Source: Asterias amurensis (taxonomy: Eukaryota > Echinodermata > Asteroidea > Forcipulatida > Asteriidae). From it: a DNA stretch of 64,000 bases. The notes under the pieces were generated by a model. The model worked only from the letters and a program-made list of their open reading frames with translations, had not been told where the DNA came from and ran no database searches. The stretch spans positions 16,679,349 through 16,743,348 of the forward strand of contig NC_092651.1 in assembly GCF_032118995.1 (NCBI RefSeq). The letters run 5' to 3'. Of this stretch, positions 34,801 to 45,465 are shown one piece after another; the stretch's first letter is position 1, and each line of letters starts with the position of its first letter. A program made the translations under genes and the position numbers.

Positions 34801-37800
34801 TTTTTTGAGTAATTGTTTTAAACAATTTTTATGTAAAAAAAAAAAAAATGAAGTTGTGTGGGGGTGACTCCGCCTACCCCTTTTGTGACGTCAGTCGATC
34901 GAACATCGAACACACGTACGTGCAAGTACATCCAAGTCCTAGTCGTGAGTTTTACGTTTCAAAAAAGCTTTTTTCTTGCATTTATCTGGCAATGTCGACC
35001 AGGTATATTGCCAATGTCGACCAGGTGTATTGCTGCTGGATGCAGCAAAACAACTAAATATGGGGTCAGTTTGCAAAGTGGTCCAGTCCGACGTCTTTTT
35101 GAGTGCTGTGCAGCAAACACTTCGAGTCGTTGTGCTTCAAGAATCCGGAATACACTACACATTTTGACATGAAGAGAAAAGTTCTTTTCTAAAACATGCC
35201 GCCATCCAAACAATTTTTTCAGCTAGTCGGGAAGTCAAAGAAGGTACCTGAAAGATGAAACGAACCTTAAGGAGCATTTGCCTAACGTGAAAAAAAATCA
35301 GGTATTGTTTCAACTTAGAGGGCATGTTTATTAGCTTGCGCCAAGCGTCACTATGTTGGCACTGCATGCGATTCATCGCGCCTCGATTGACGTCACCAAC
35401 AGCGCCCTCTCGGGGCGGGCTTATTTTCAAGTTTGTAAATTATATGGAAACTAATTATTTAAAACCTTAGTTAATTGTTTATTCATATTCCACTCATCAA
35501 AACACATATTTTAGTAACAAAAGCTTTGTATTGACAGGTGACTTTAACTGGCATTAAGCCTGAAAGAATGCTGAATGACTAAGCTATATGCAGTAGGCAC
35601 TGTCCTAATTCCATTTCACCACATTTTAATATTTCATTTTGGTTTATTTGGAACTTACTTGACATAACTTCCACTCAAATCCACAGACACATACACCAGA
35701 GTGACTGATCCTGTTACGATAATGATGATCATATCCAGTATGTCCAGTTTCGTTCGGAAGAACTTCTTTCTGCAAATGCAAATAATAAAAAAAAAAAAAA
35801 AAAATTAAATCTTTAGTGACCCGAGAGACCAATTAATTGGCAGGAAAGGGGTCACTATGTTTGTTTGTTTAGATGACTCCCATCGTCCACAGATTTACAT
35901 TAAACCTACACAGTTTGAAGATAATGATGGTAGAAAGCTTCCCTTTAAATATTACTTACTGGGGTGCTGTAGTTTTGATAAATGAGTAAAACAAGTCACT
36001 AAAATAAGTTTTGTCTCAGTGAGAAGAAAATTAATTTAGCATGTAAAACGTATTTACCAGTTATTATCATGGCATGGTTTTACTTACTAATTTCTCAAAA
36101 ACTACAGCACCTCAGCAAGTAATGTTTTATGGTAAGCTCTCTATTATCATTATCTTTAAACCGTGTAAGTTTAATGTAAATCTGTAGATATTGTGTTTTG
36201 TGTTACAAAAAGTAACCCAAATCCTTTAAAATGATGGCATTTCCTTCTTTTGGTAACCTCTTAATTTCTAGATTGCAAGGATTTCTTTATTAATTGTTTT
36301 TTCACCAGGCGAACATAAAAAGATCTAAACTCGGAGATAAAAGTCTGAAAATTTCCCATCAATGAAAGATCTTGTAGCGGTAATTTGTGGAAAAGCCAAA
36401 ATAAAATGACTGGTTAAATATGCTATGTCAGATTTTTGGCCCCAAACATTAAAAAATATATTTTTTTGAGTGAATGGTATTTCAAAGAGTATCACCTGCT
36501 CTAACGAAAACAAGTTTAAATTTTACTTTTAATGGTCAGGAACCATGACAAAAATTTAAAACGTTTCTTATAAAACACATAAGAATTGGTCACGTGATAT
36601 ATTGTCGGGATCCCGACAAAAACTAATTTTGAGCACTTTATTTCACTGCTACTAATAATTGGCGGACTTTTTCGAGCAATGGCTCAAATGAAAGCTTGTA
36701 ACTTTCTCGACCCCCATCAAAATACCTATTGAATTTAAAATCAAAATTTTGGGGTCAAATCGACCAAAAACCTGACATAGCATCTTTAACGCTGAATTTA
36801 AAAGAGGATAAAACATTTGAAAAGTGAATCATATATTAATAACATCCACAATATCATAGCTATAACCTCAATCGAAACTCCCAAGGGTAATCCAATGTGT
36901 ATACTTCCTTCCTCATTCTAAATATAGCTCACTGACTCGACAGCAAAACTGTCACAGGGGTTACTGAATGCAACAACATACATACTTTATATTTACTCCA
37001 CTGTATGACACACCATTAGTCTTGATCAAAAATTTTTTTTTTTTAAATAAAAAATAACAATATATTTTTAAATATATATGTGAAGGCTAAGTTTAAAACA
37101 AAACTAATCCCCCCTAGCCTTCATATATATTTGCAACATTTGTGGCCGAGATTTTTTCAGAAACTCTTTTTTTTATTTGGTTTGCAAAAATCTTCAAGAG
37201 CATGTACGTCAAGCCTACATGTAGCAGTGTCCTCGGCCATATAAAATGTTGCCCAATTTGTGTTAGCAGGGCCACTTTAACTGGCCCTATACTACTAACC
37301 ATCAGAAAAGCAAAACAAAATACCTGTGATATGATTTTAACCTTAGAAAACTTAATTTTGACTGATCCTCAGGTATTTTAACTGACATTTGGCCAGCATA
37401 CCACTGTTGGACACTATTGAAAATTACTAAAAATAGTTGTTAGCATAAAAACTTAATTGGTAACGAGCAATGGAGAGCTGTTGATAGTATAAAACATCGT
37501 GAGAAACGGCTCCCTCTGAAGTAACACAGTTTTCGAGAAAGAAGTAATTCTCCACTAAAATATTTGAATTTGATTTGAAGACCAAATTAGATTTTGAGGT
37601 CTCAAAATCAAGCATCTTAAACCACACAACTTGTGCAACAAGGGTGTTTCTTCTTCCATTATTCTCTCGCAATTTCGACGACCAATTGAGTTCAAATTTG
37701 CACAGGTTTCTTATTTGATGCATATGTTTGGATACACCAAGTGAGAAGACAGGTCTTTGACAATTACCAAAAGTGTGCAATGCCTTTAAAGGGAGAACAA

Positions 37801-40800
37801 TACCACACAAAATCATATTGCAGGCTGGCAAAGTTTCGTTTCAAACCACAGTTGAATAATATTAAATGGTCGAACAGTAGAAGGGTTAAGCTATTAAAAT
37901 CATCACATCAAACATGCGCCCAATCCCCCACCTCTTTTCACTCACCCCTTGGCAAATATTCTCAGGGAGATCTCTAGAAGAAAATAACACCACACAGTGA
38001 CGGATATGATGTCATAGGCTTCCATGGTGGATGCTTTCTGAGGGTTCAATACAATGTCTAAGATGACAATGATGATGTCGAAGATCACGAGACCAACACC
38101 AATCAGCCTGCAAAAAAGAGAAAACGAATGAAACATAGACAGGGATTTATTTACTGCAGCTTTTTATAGGAAAGGTGTACGTCATGCCTGTTACTTCATG
38201 GCGGCAACGAAGGCGATTGCCTCCATGCCCCCTGGTCATTTAATACTTAAGTCATGTCATGTCAACGTGACCAGTGACTCTCGTACGTTATAATTTCCCC
38301 ATGAATGTGATCCACTCTGCACTGTGCTTTGAAGACGGCTATTGGTAACCAGCGGTCAACCATGCTCGTAGGCTGGTTCAAAAAAGTTGACTAGCTTTGG
38401 TGCCCTTGAAATGCTCCAGTACAAACTGACAATTTCCTCATTAGGGTGCCCTTTATCAAGGAGAACATGCCTTTGTGCCCTTGCCCTTTCAAAAACAAAG
38501 CATACAGGCATTTTTTTTTGGGGGGGGGGGAAACTTTCTGCAAGTCAGAGAGAGTTGACAGCTCTGTCTCATAAATTGTTTGTAAACTTAGTGCATGTGG
38601 AAACAATCTTTGAATGATGAAAATTTTCAACACATTAAAAAAACTCTTACCTGACAGCTAGATGCTCGACAAACCTCTTGGCTCTCATTCTTGCTTTTCT
38701 ATAAATTAAAATAAAGATGCTCAGAAGTCTACAAATACAATGTTTTGAAAGATTGTTAAAAAGACTTACAACTTGAGCTAAAGATGCCCAGAAGTCTTAG
38801 TTTACAAATACAATGTTTTTAAAGATTATTAAAAAGACTTACAACTTGAGCTAAGTTCGTGGAAGTACCAATGGTTTACAAGTGGTTGTTTAATGATGTA
38901 CATGTACATAGGGCATTCACACAGAAGATGAAGGGGAATGACTTAGGTCTTAATAAGGATTTGAAACTTTGCATGGTGGAAATACAATATGGAAAGGTTT
39001 GTGATAACACCATGTACTAAATGTCTCTGAATGAGTTGGGGTGGTTCCGAAAAGAACCGTTGGTTTTAACTCAACGTTTCATTCAGTATGCTCTGATCGT
39101 CTTCTGGAGAAGAAAAAAATGAAAAATAAATAAAAGCTTATCAGAGCAAACTGAATGAAACGTTGAGTTGAAACCAACAGTTTTTTTCAGAACCACCTCA
39201 ATTCATTTAAAGATAGTCATTACATGGTGTTACCACAGACCTTTCCATATCGACTTACACATGTAAGTCATGTCATGTCAATGTGACCAGTGACTCCCGT
39301 ATGTTATAATTTTCCCATGAATGTGGTCCACTGCACTGTGCTTTAAAGACGGCTATCAGTAACCAGTGATCAACCATGCTCAGTAGGCTGGTTCCAAAAA
39401 GTCTACTAGCGTAGTCCAACTATCGTCAAATAGACAGAGTTTGGGCTAACATAAATTGTGTTCAAATGAGACAAACAAAATTCCTTGTGCATTTCATGAA
39501 AACATTTTTGTTGTTTTAATAGATGTTAAATCAGGGATAAGGAATATTAAATTTTTAGTTTTTTGGGGTTTTGCTATTATCTTTACTTTGTTGTTAAGCC
39601 AGAGTTTCGTTGTCACTTGGTAACAATATTCTCAACAACAAAAATATCTTGAAAGTTCCACAAAAATAATGCAGCGCAGAGGTATAGTAAAATGTTGGTA
39701 ATAGCATAAGTGGTAAAATCAGATAAATATCAGTATGGAAGAATATACTTGAGAAAATAGAACAACCAAAAGGACCTATATGGTATAAATGCATTTTAGT
39801 TAATGGCCTGAGGTTTAGACCCTAGGAGAGTCTTTCTTGGAAGCTAAATGCCCCGGTCACACAGGCCTCAATGACTAGAACGACAACGAGAATGTTAACA
39901 ATGCATGCCCTCGATTGGTTGAATAAGCGTGGGCGTATTCTGCGTGGAGCAACTCAACCAATAGAACGTGTTCTTTTTGCGTTGTAATAGTTATCATTTA
40001 CGTAATCGCTGCAGTGTGACCTGGCCTTTAAAGACAGTGGACACTATTGGTAATTGTCAAAGACTAGCCTTCACAGTTGGTGTATCTCAACATAAGCATA
40101 AAATAACAAACCTGTGAAAATTGGAGCTCAATCGGTCATCGAACTTGCGAGATAATTATGAAAGAAAAAAACACCCTTGTCACACGAAGATGTGTGCGTT
40201 TAGATGGTTGATTTCGAGACCTCAAGTTCTAAATCTGAGGTCTTGAAATCAAATTCGTGGAAAATTACTTCTTTCTCGAAAACTATGGCACTTCAGAGGG
40301 AGCCGTTTCTCACAATGTTTTATACCATCAACCTCTCGTCATTACTCGTCACCAAGAAAGGTTTTATGCTAATAATTATTTTGAGTAATTACCAATAGTG
40401 TCCACTGCCTTTAATGACAACACATGACACACATAAACAGTATTTAAAAAGAAAATACTTGATACATACTTGAGTCTTGGATGTTTGACAACAGATGTCT
40501 GATGATGACTGGGCTGCTCAAACTTTACATTTCCGTTTGTCTGCTTCTTAATCTGCTGATTCTTATCATCATCATCATCATCGTCATCGTCAGTGAGAAT
40601 GTTTCCTCCCAGAGGGACGTCCTCTTGTGTCAGATCAATCTCTAGGTGAGCATTCTGAATACTGTTGGTTGTCATCACCTGCATCGAGTTGCCATTGCTT
40701 GTTGTCGAAGAGCTCTTTGGCTCTGTCTGAGGAGGGAAGACGGAGGCTGCTGTGATGGGAACGGAGATGAGCTGAGGGTCTTGTTGTTGGATGGAATCGG

Positions 40801-40861
40801 ATGTGGAGCTAGAGTTCTCATCTTGCAGGCTATCGATTAAGAAGAGTTGGTCTTCGGCCAT
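23482..40861 (-). CDS. TPTE/VSP: Voltage-sensing phosphatase (VSP/TPTE family), 16 coding exons, 599 codons
   Basis: A membrane protein whose four-helix voltage sensor drives a PTEN-like phosphatase that removes phosphates from phosphoinositides at the inner face of the plasma membrane. Coding exons, start to stop: 40470-40861, 38651-38698, 37946-38107, 35659-35769, 33699-33789, 32622-32685, 31996-32121, 31126-31207, 30596-30684, 30018-30079, 29489-29569, 28878-28983, 25714-25811, 24708-24806, 24132-24202, 23482-23599. Phases agree at every junction and the total is exactly 1800 nt with one terminal TGA. The length is close to the 576 residues of Ciona VSP. Domain order: acidic N-terminal region (1-130), S1-S4 (about 148-260), linker with [17 protein letters not shown], phosphatase with P-loop HCKGGKGRTG (Cys at about 384), then a C2 domain. 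Intact except for a transposon on the exon 12 donor. AATAAA on the minus strand near 22945 could be the poly(A) signal. Confidence 0.95.
24708..25420. repeat. CGATAT-rich foldback element (25060-25420) in VSP intron 13
   Basis: The inverted ends AAGCTTGGGCGATAT and ATATCGCCCAAGCTT bound a core of nested CGATATATCGCGATAT palindromes (25075-25220). The interval given starts at exon 14 because the element fills most of the intron 3' half. The element itself is 25060-25420. Confidence 0.7.
26028..26196. repeat. Foldback MITE M4 copy
   Basis: Begins ATCGATTTCACAAAGAGTTAGG and ends with the inverse. TCCTAACTTAGGATTAATC lies in the middle. Other copies: 20495-20712, 26590-26783, 30284-30456, 34634-34747, 60052-60167. 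Confidence 0.7.
26215..26510 (+). repeat. Tandem repeat of about 93 bp, three units
   Basis: CAGAACACTGGTCATGGGCT recurs at about 26250, 26342 and 26436, and AGGAGGGTCTGT recurs at 26299, 26391 and 26486. In VSP intron 12. The minus-strand 91-codon frame over it is an artefact. Confidence 0.85.
26590..26783. repeat. Foldback MITE M4 copy
   Basis: CCGATTTCACAAAACGCTAAG with the inverse at the right end. The first 20 bases are duplicated in tandem at the left end. Confidence 0.7.
26910..27238 (+). repeat. tRNA-derived SINE
   Basis: The head contains an A-box-like GTCATGGCCGAGCGGTTAAG, the body contains GGTAAATGGGGACCTGTGAG, and the tail reads AAAAAGCGCTATATAAACTC followed by ATT repeats. The head resembles a class II (Leu/Ser-type) tRNA. 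A second full copy is at 55724-56112. Confidence 0.8.
27280..28876. mobile_element. DNA transposon (hAT-like, non-autonomous) inserted at a VSP splice site
   Basis: 15-bp inverted ends CAAGCTTTTAGCCAG are flanked by a perfect 8-bp direct duplication CCTTGAAT (27272-27279 and 28877-28884). Subterminal GGGCGTCC motifs recur near both ends (27300-27350 and 28780-28850), as in many hAT elements. The length is 1597 bp. An interior 124-codon minus-strand frame (27525-27899) is not a recognisable transposase, so mobility would depend on another copy. Superfamily assignment rests on the 8-bp duplication and layout only. Confidence 0.82.
29185..29400 (+). repeat. Minisatellite-like units of about 115 bp in VSP intron 11
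   Basis: Two to three diverged copies beginning TTGAATGGTCAGACAGTGGG. The same unit recurs at 32157-32415 and about 37800-37890, all in VSP introns. Confidence 0.6.
29489..32685 (-). CDS. TPTE/VSP: VSP exons 6-11: linker and phosphatase domain
   Basis: Exon 6 is the basic phosphoinositide-binding linker (RRYKKDDF) that couples the sensor to the enzyme. Exon 7 reads [20 protein letters not shown]. Exon 8 has the FDHNVP loop, equivalent to the WPD loop of PTEN. Exons 9 and 10 together give the P-loop HCKGGKGRTG, split by an intron between K and G. Exon 11 has YFGNRRTD...GVDTPSQ. All catalytic residues of the family are intact. Confidence 0.93.
30132..30575 (+). repeat. MITE M1 copy interrupted by MITE M4
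   Basis: The M1 left end (AAAGGCACTGGACACG) starts at 30132. An M4 foldback occupies 30284-30456, and diverged M1 sequence resumes after it and stops before exon 9. The right terminus is missing. Confidence 0.65.
31320..31710 (+). repeat. MITE M1 copy in VSP intron 7
   Basis: Nearly full-length element with both ends. The right end carries a short insertion (TGATTTAGCAGTGTCCACTGC). No coding content. Confidence 0.8.
32157..32415 (+). repeat. Tandem repeat, two units of about 120 bp
   Basis: Two almost identical units beginning ATGGTCAGACAGTAGGAGGG and containing CCCACTGCAGGCTGGCAAAG. In VSP intron 6. Confidence 0.85.
32411..32591. repeat. Foldback MITE family M8 copy
   Basis: Ends TATAGACCTTTATCATG and CATGATAAAGGTCTATT. 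A second copy is at 48361-48542 in ANKLE2 intron 3, and a fragment is near 54410-54510. Confidence 0.7.
32752..33118 (+). repeat. MITE M1 copy in VSP intron 5
   Basis: Full-length element with ends TTAAAGACACTGGACACTAT and AGTGTCCACTGCCTTTAA. A diverged M7 element follows at 33318-33503. Confidence 0.8.
33699..38107 (-). CDS. TPTE/VSP: VSP exons 3-5: voltage sensor S1-S4
   Basis: Exon 3 encodes S1 ([20 protein letters not shown]) and S2 ([17 protein letters not shown]). Exon 4 encodes S3 ([21 protein letters not shown]). Exon 5 encodes S4 ([20 protein letters not shown]). Acidic residues in S1-S3 that pair with S4 charges are present (D in S1, E in S2, D in S3). In S4 the every-third-residue pattern is R, R, L, R, so the third gating position is leucine. 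Mammalian TPTE proteins also have a hydrophobic residue there, while Ciona VSP has arginine. Confidence 0.93.
34437..34830. repeat. MITE M1 fragment with nested M4
   Basis: M1-like sequence in inverse orientation (34437-34620), then an M4 foldback (34634-34747), then AT-rich remainder. In VSP intron 4. Confidence 0.55.
34994..35170 (+). pseudogene. Broken THAP zinc-finger fragment, antisense in VSP intron 4
   Basis: Frame 1 begins [20 protein letters not shown], a typical THAP start with the first C-x4-C pair. The second half of the motif ([14 protein letters not shown]) is read in another frame and contains a stop, so at least one deletion and one nonsense change have occurred. THAP domains occur in P-type transposases and in host regulators. 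The flanking 34850-35440 is GC-richer than the intron and may belong to the same relic. Confidence 0.6.
35885..36230. repeat. Foldback MITE M3 copy
   Basis: Matches 2792-3195 (CAGATTTACATTAAACCTAC and inverse). In VSP intron 3. Confidence 0.7.
36418..36786. repeat. MITE M6 copy
   Basis: Second copy of the element at 5410-5775, in inverse orientation. From 36787 to 37397 there is AT-rich intron sequence without identifiable features. Confidence 0.7.
37400..37790 (-). repeat. MITE M1 copy in VSP intron 3
   Basis: Inverse-oriented full-length element. The 134-codon minus-strand frame at 37427-37831 is only the element read through and is not a gene. Confidence 0.78.
38190..38515 (+). repeat. 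Repeat family with GTGCCCTTGCCCTTTCAAAA
   Basis: Interspersed element with internal repeats of GGTGCCCTT. Related pieces are at 45216-45285, 46150-46315, 46600-46745, 50187-50362 and 58560-58640. No terminal inverted repeats are clear. Class unknown. Confidence 0.5.
39840..40026. repeat. Foldback MITE CCGGTCACAC
   Basis: Ends ATGCCCCGGTCACACAGGCC and GCAGTGTGACCTGGCC. It directly adjoins the next M1 element. Confidence 0.5.
40027..40413 (+). repeat. MITE M1 copy in VSP intron 1
   Basis: Full-length element with both ends, ending about 55 bp before the VSP exon 1 donor. Confidence 0.8.
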
Positions 40862-43800
40862 GATGATGATCGCATTATCAAGTCAGTCTCAATCAGTCTA
40901 AATTGGAAATAGCAAGAAAAGAAAAACATCACAGTTATGTCGACTAAAAGCTTCTTTATTATGTTCAATTTGCATCGGGGTTACAGAGTAAGATTTCTTG
41001 TTTTACAGGGGGCACAAGCAAAGATGGCTGGAGCATAATTGTGGCCAAACACAGACACCGACTTATACACGCAGATAAGTGACCCTAAGGCCTTAGTGTT
41101 TAGGAATTAACTACTAATTCAAATAGTTGCCGGAATGAAAACATGTAGAGAGTTCTGTACAAATAATGCAGGATTGTTGTAGATTGTTGTTGCCTTAAAA
41201 AAATAAAATCAAAATAGTCAGCAGACCCCAAAACAGCAGTTTGAAACACATTGTAACTTCAAACACGGTTTTCTCCAAACAGGTTTTTCTTGTGGCACGA
41301 GCGACGATTTAAAAAAAAAGGGGGAAATAATTACATAATGATACAGATAGCAGTCGCCTGGCCACTAACTACTACACTAGCTACACTGCCCGCTCGGCAC
41401 AGGGGTGTCGAGCCGAGCAGTTAAGAGCATCGCCACCAAACTCAAGCTCTGACCTGTTCAAGGGAGTTTGGGTTCGGGAGTCGTGACACCTGTGTCCTTA
41501 AGCAAGACACTTAACCATAGTTGCGATAATGTAACTCTCCTGCCGTCGGCAGGAGGGCGTCGGCAGGAGGCTTACGTTATCGCAACTAACTTAACCACTG
41601 CTTCGTCCTTCGGATGGGGCATACTAAAGCTGTAACTCTCCAGGCTATTTTCCCATCCCAGGTCTGAAGAGAAGCCCAACGAATATGAGTTATAACTTGT
41701 TGTTGTTTGTTGAAGTTCACTCAAAAATTACAGAAATACATTACAGGATTTACTTTTCACAAGAAATTTTGGCACTTGCTAACATTGTCGCTGATGTCAG
41801 TAACAAATGTCACTGTCAGTCACCGTCAACTTTACCTGTCAACTTGTCTTGCTTGGCACTCCTCCTTCGAGTTGTCTCATCAATGACTTGTTTTCTTTCC
41901 CGCAACTATTTTAATTAGTTATGTTATTAATTCCCAACTAGCTAGGGCACTTTGTGAAAATGAAAAAACAACAACAAAACAACAAGTTTTGCCCTCAGAG
42001 CACTGTGTACTATCCAAGCTGTCGAGACGTCTGATCAGTCTGACTACCCCCCGACCCGGATCCCTTGCCCCGCCCCTTCTCGTACAGCCGGATCTTTTTT
42101 GTCTACACACCCCCACCGGACCGTACCACCAAACACTACAGAATAGAAAGAACTGGTCGGTTTAGTTGAGTATGGTGATCGTTTTTACAGAACCTTATCT
42201 TTCGAGGCTGTTGAAGTTTTACAGAGCAACATATACCTTAATCAGTAGTAAACATCAGCTGATATTTTCGTAAATATCATGCATTTTTTGTGTCTGGATC
42301 GGATTCACTCATTACCAGTGGGCGTCGCCATCTTTTATATCACATTCGCTGGTAACCAAATAAATAAGATCACTGTTGCACGCGCTGGATACCGGGCATA
42401 ACTTGTTGAGATTTTTTAACGCGCCCTCACTTGTTGAAAAAGTGGTCATTCCGTCATTTATCTGCCCCACATTCTCAACATGCTTTCAGTTTTGGTGGCA
42501 ATTTCAGTTCCAAGTTCAGTACGTTTCCGTGTTAGTTTTCCCGACACGCGGACGACATAAAAGAAGGAAAATGCAAATAAAAGTCTGCTCATTTTGCCCT
42601 ATGATGTGAGACTCTGCAGACTGCAGTGCAGTATCTGTGAGTGAGTTTAGTTTCAGTAAGGAGAAACATACTACGTGTAGTTGGTGACACTGACTGGGGT
42701 GCTAGATTCTTTTTTCTCTCGAAATTTTGACAATTTCGAAAAAAGGAATCTAGCCCCCAGTCACTGGGTCTAACTACTATATAGTGCTATTTTATTCTGT
42801 AAATTAAAATCACTGGTGTTAAAAATGTTGACTCAACCTTCAATAATGACTAGGGGGGGGGGGGGCTCTCTGTCGTAGGAGGTCCTGTTTTCGCGGTGTC
42901 CCTATTATCGTTGCAAATCTTTTACCTCTCTGTGCGCGATGTAAACAGTCCCAAGATAAAAATTGTGTGGTTTTATATGCCAAGCAAAGAGTCTCCTCTT
43001 CTTTGACAAAAACTTAGAAACATGTAAGGCTCCACTGGTCATTTGCACATGTAAATGCAAAAAGTTTGGTATTTTAGGCATTTCTACAAGGTACAAAAAT
43101 ATGTCATAATGTTGAGGCCATATAAAAATATTTGCCCACCGAAAAAGTTTCATCAAACGCTATTTCAATTCACAATTCATGATGATCAAAATCATGTGAC
43201 AGAATGTTTTGCTGAGCATTCTTGAAAAAAAATACCGAGGCTTAAAGAACCCATGTGCCTTATATCATTTTCTAATATTTTTGGAGATTTTTATTTTGTA
43301 ACCCTTGTATCAATACTATTATTTATATCAAAATTTAAACATCAGCTTGTTGATTCAATTATCACTGTTTATGTATATACTTTATTATAAATATTAAGAA
43401 AAAAAATAGAACAAAAATAAATAGAAATCAGATTTTGAAGCCAGTAATTATTCACACTTTTTATATTTTTTTTATTTTTTTTTATTTTGTGCAAGTTACC
43501 ATGGTAATTTTAAAAATTTAATAAAAAAATATTTTGAATAAAATGAAGGCAACTGCTGGCTATACAGTCATACACAGAGTCTCAAAGAACACTTGTAGTC
43601 ACTGCAGATGTTTCTTCCATGTACGGCTTCACCGGGAAACCATACTTTCTCGTTTGCCGTGAAAACAGGAAAAACTCAAAACAAATGGGGCCAGTTGAAG
43701 TCATCCAAGATCGGTGTGTGGTGTGAACATTTCAATGTCCATCAAGTTTTAATACATGTTTGCATACTTCGTATTAACAAATGAAGATAATTAGGGCATC

Positions 43801-44413
43801 GGTTGATATAAGGCATCATTATTTTTTTCCCAATTCAAAGAAAAAGGCATAATAGCGTGATAACTGGTAAGCAGAGGATAGACCCAGTGACTGGGGCGCT
43901 GTGTATTCATGTTAGAAATTTTGACTTTTGAAAATGCAAATGTCAAAACAAAATTGTTAAAAATGAGTACTGGGGGTACTGAGCCCCAGTCAGTTACTGG
44001 GTCCTGGGTCGAACACAGTAACGACACAGGGGCTCTGCTGTACTCATTTAAAATTTGTTTTCATTTACTTTACCTGCATAGTTATTTATAAAATATTACT
44101 GTTTACACTACAGAGAAATGAGAGATGAGGATGGACTTTGATTGGAATGAACCTCATTGGGAGTTATGTTTAAATTCAAGTTAAAAAAGAAAGCGACATA
44201 GTCTTTTAATACGAAGAAACTATAAATAAATAGTGAACTTGCGGGAACCATGTGTAAATCTCTTAAGGTGAGTGTTGGCTCTGAAAAGAGCCGGTTTGGT
44301 CTCGACGTTTCGAACAGTATACTCTGCTGGTCTTCAGGAGGAAGAATAGTCTTTTAAGTTTTCAACTTCTTTACAACTTCTTTTGATTTTTAACATTTCA
44401 GGGGAAAGACAGC
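40862..44413. promoter_or_regulatory. Divergent interval between VSP and ANKLE2 start codons
   Basis: It contains a SINE-like block at 41395-41690 with an internal CTCCTGCCGTCGGCAGGAG hairpin, a CpG-richer patch at 41995-42125 that could be a promoter, and two small foldbacks ending in CCCAGTCACTGGGTC (42685-42775 and 43880-44010). No further gene is visible. The 5' UTR exons of both genes are probably here but cannot be fixed. Confidence 0.4.
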
Positions 44414-45465
44414 ATGGAAGAAATCAAAGCACAACTTTCGAAGCTCACCGTAGAGGAATTACGGTCCAAGCTTACGGCATGTGGTCAAAAGCCGATCCCA
44501 ATTACCAAGACAACTCGTAAGCTCGTGGAACGCCGCATCGCTAGCTACCTTTGGGAGCAACAAGGAGGAGGAGAGGTAGAGAAGGGAACCCAAGCAGGTC
44601 TCAGCGACGCTGGAAGTCATGTTGATTCAACAGATGCTGGGTCAGGAACGTCGTCAAATCCCACAAACACTGAACAATCTAGACTTACTGTTAGGTCACA
44701 AGCAGATGTTGACGCCGTTTGCAATGAGCAAAATACCCCCCAAAAGGGAATCCCTGTCGTTACAAACTACTTTGCAGTTTGTATTCCATCTAAGATTGAC
44801 ACCAATAGTGCTGGAGTTGATGAGCAAGATTCAACAAGTGCTGTGAAAAATTCAGGTATGCAGACTTTTATTATATGTGACCTGTGACATCACACGTTTA
44901 CAAAAGAGCCATAGGGCCTGGACTTCCTGCAGGCACATTTTGTACACAGCTCAATGGAAGAAAATATCAAATCTTATATTTTATGGAGATTGCGCTGTCT
45001 AATTCTTATGTACTCTTGATATGATGAAAGGGGGCACATCTCAAAACTTGTCCAGCTTTTACTTCAACAACTCTTTATGGAAATTATGACACAAAATGTC
45101 AACTTTCCAATATGACCAGTGCAGTATCTTGCCTGCCAGAAAATCCAAAGACTGCACAATGTCACACTTATTGTAAACAAAGCTCACATGGTCTATATAA
45201 ATTTACACTTACCTCATAGGGTGCCCTTTACCACAGAGAAAATGCCTTGGTGCCCTTGCCCTTTCAAAACGAAGCCTCAATGTTGTACTTTTATCTAGAT
45301 GAGATTCTAATCTACCAGGATCGCAAGGAGGCTCTGACCATCGCCAAGAAGAACAAAGGGGCACGGTTTAAGGTCTTCAAGACAAAGGAAGAGGCGGAGA
45401 CATTCGCTAAGTCAAATCAGGATCTCAGTACACCCAAACCACCCTCAGAACCTTCGTCAAATCAG
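44414..45465 (+). CDS. ANKLE2: ANKLE2 exons 1-2: LEM domain and RNase-H-like segment
   Basis: Residues 1-48 form a LEM helix pair ([17 protein letters not shown], then [20 protein letters not shown]), the BAF-binding fold. Residues about 112-195 include [10 protein letters not shown] and [20 protein letters not shown], equivalent to the VYYGVC and GSRFKAFSTREDAEKFA segments of human ANKLE2, a small fold first named in plant-virus viroplasmin. The exon 1-2 junction splits an aspartate codon (G|AT). Confidence 0.92.

Noticed and set aside
37427..37831. 134-codon minus-strand frame
   Set aside because: It coincides with an inverse M1 MITE. The same frame recurs wherever that element occurs.
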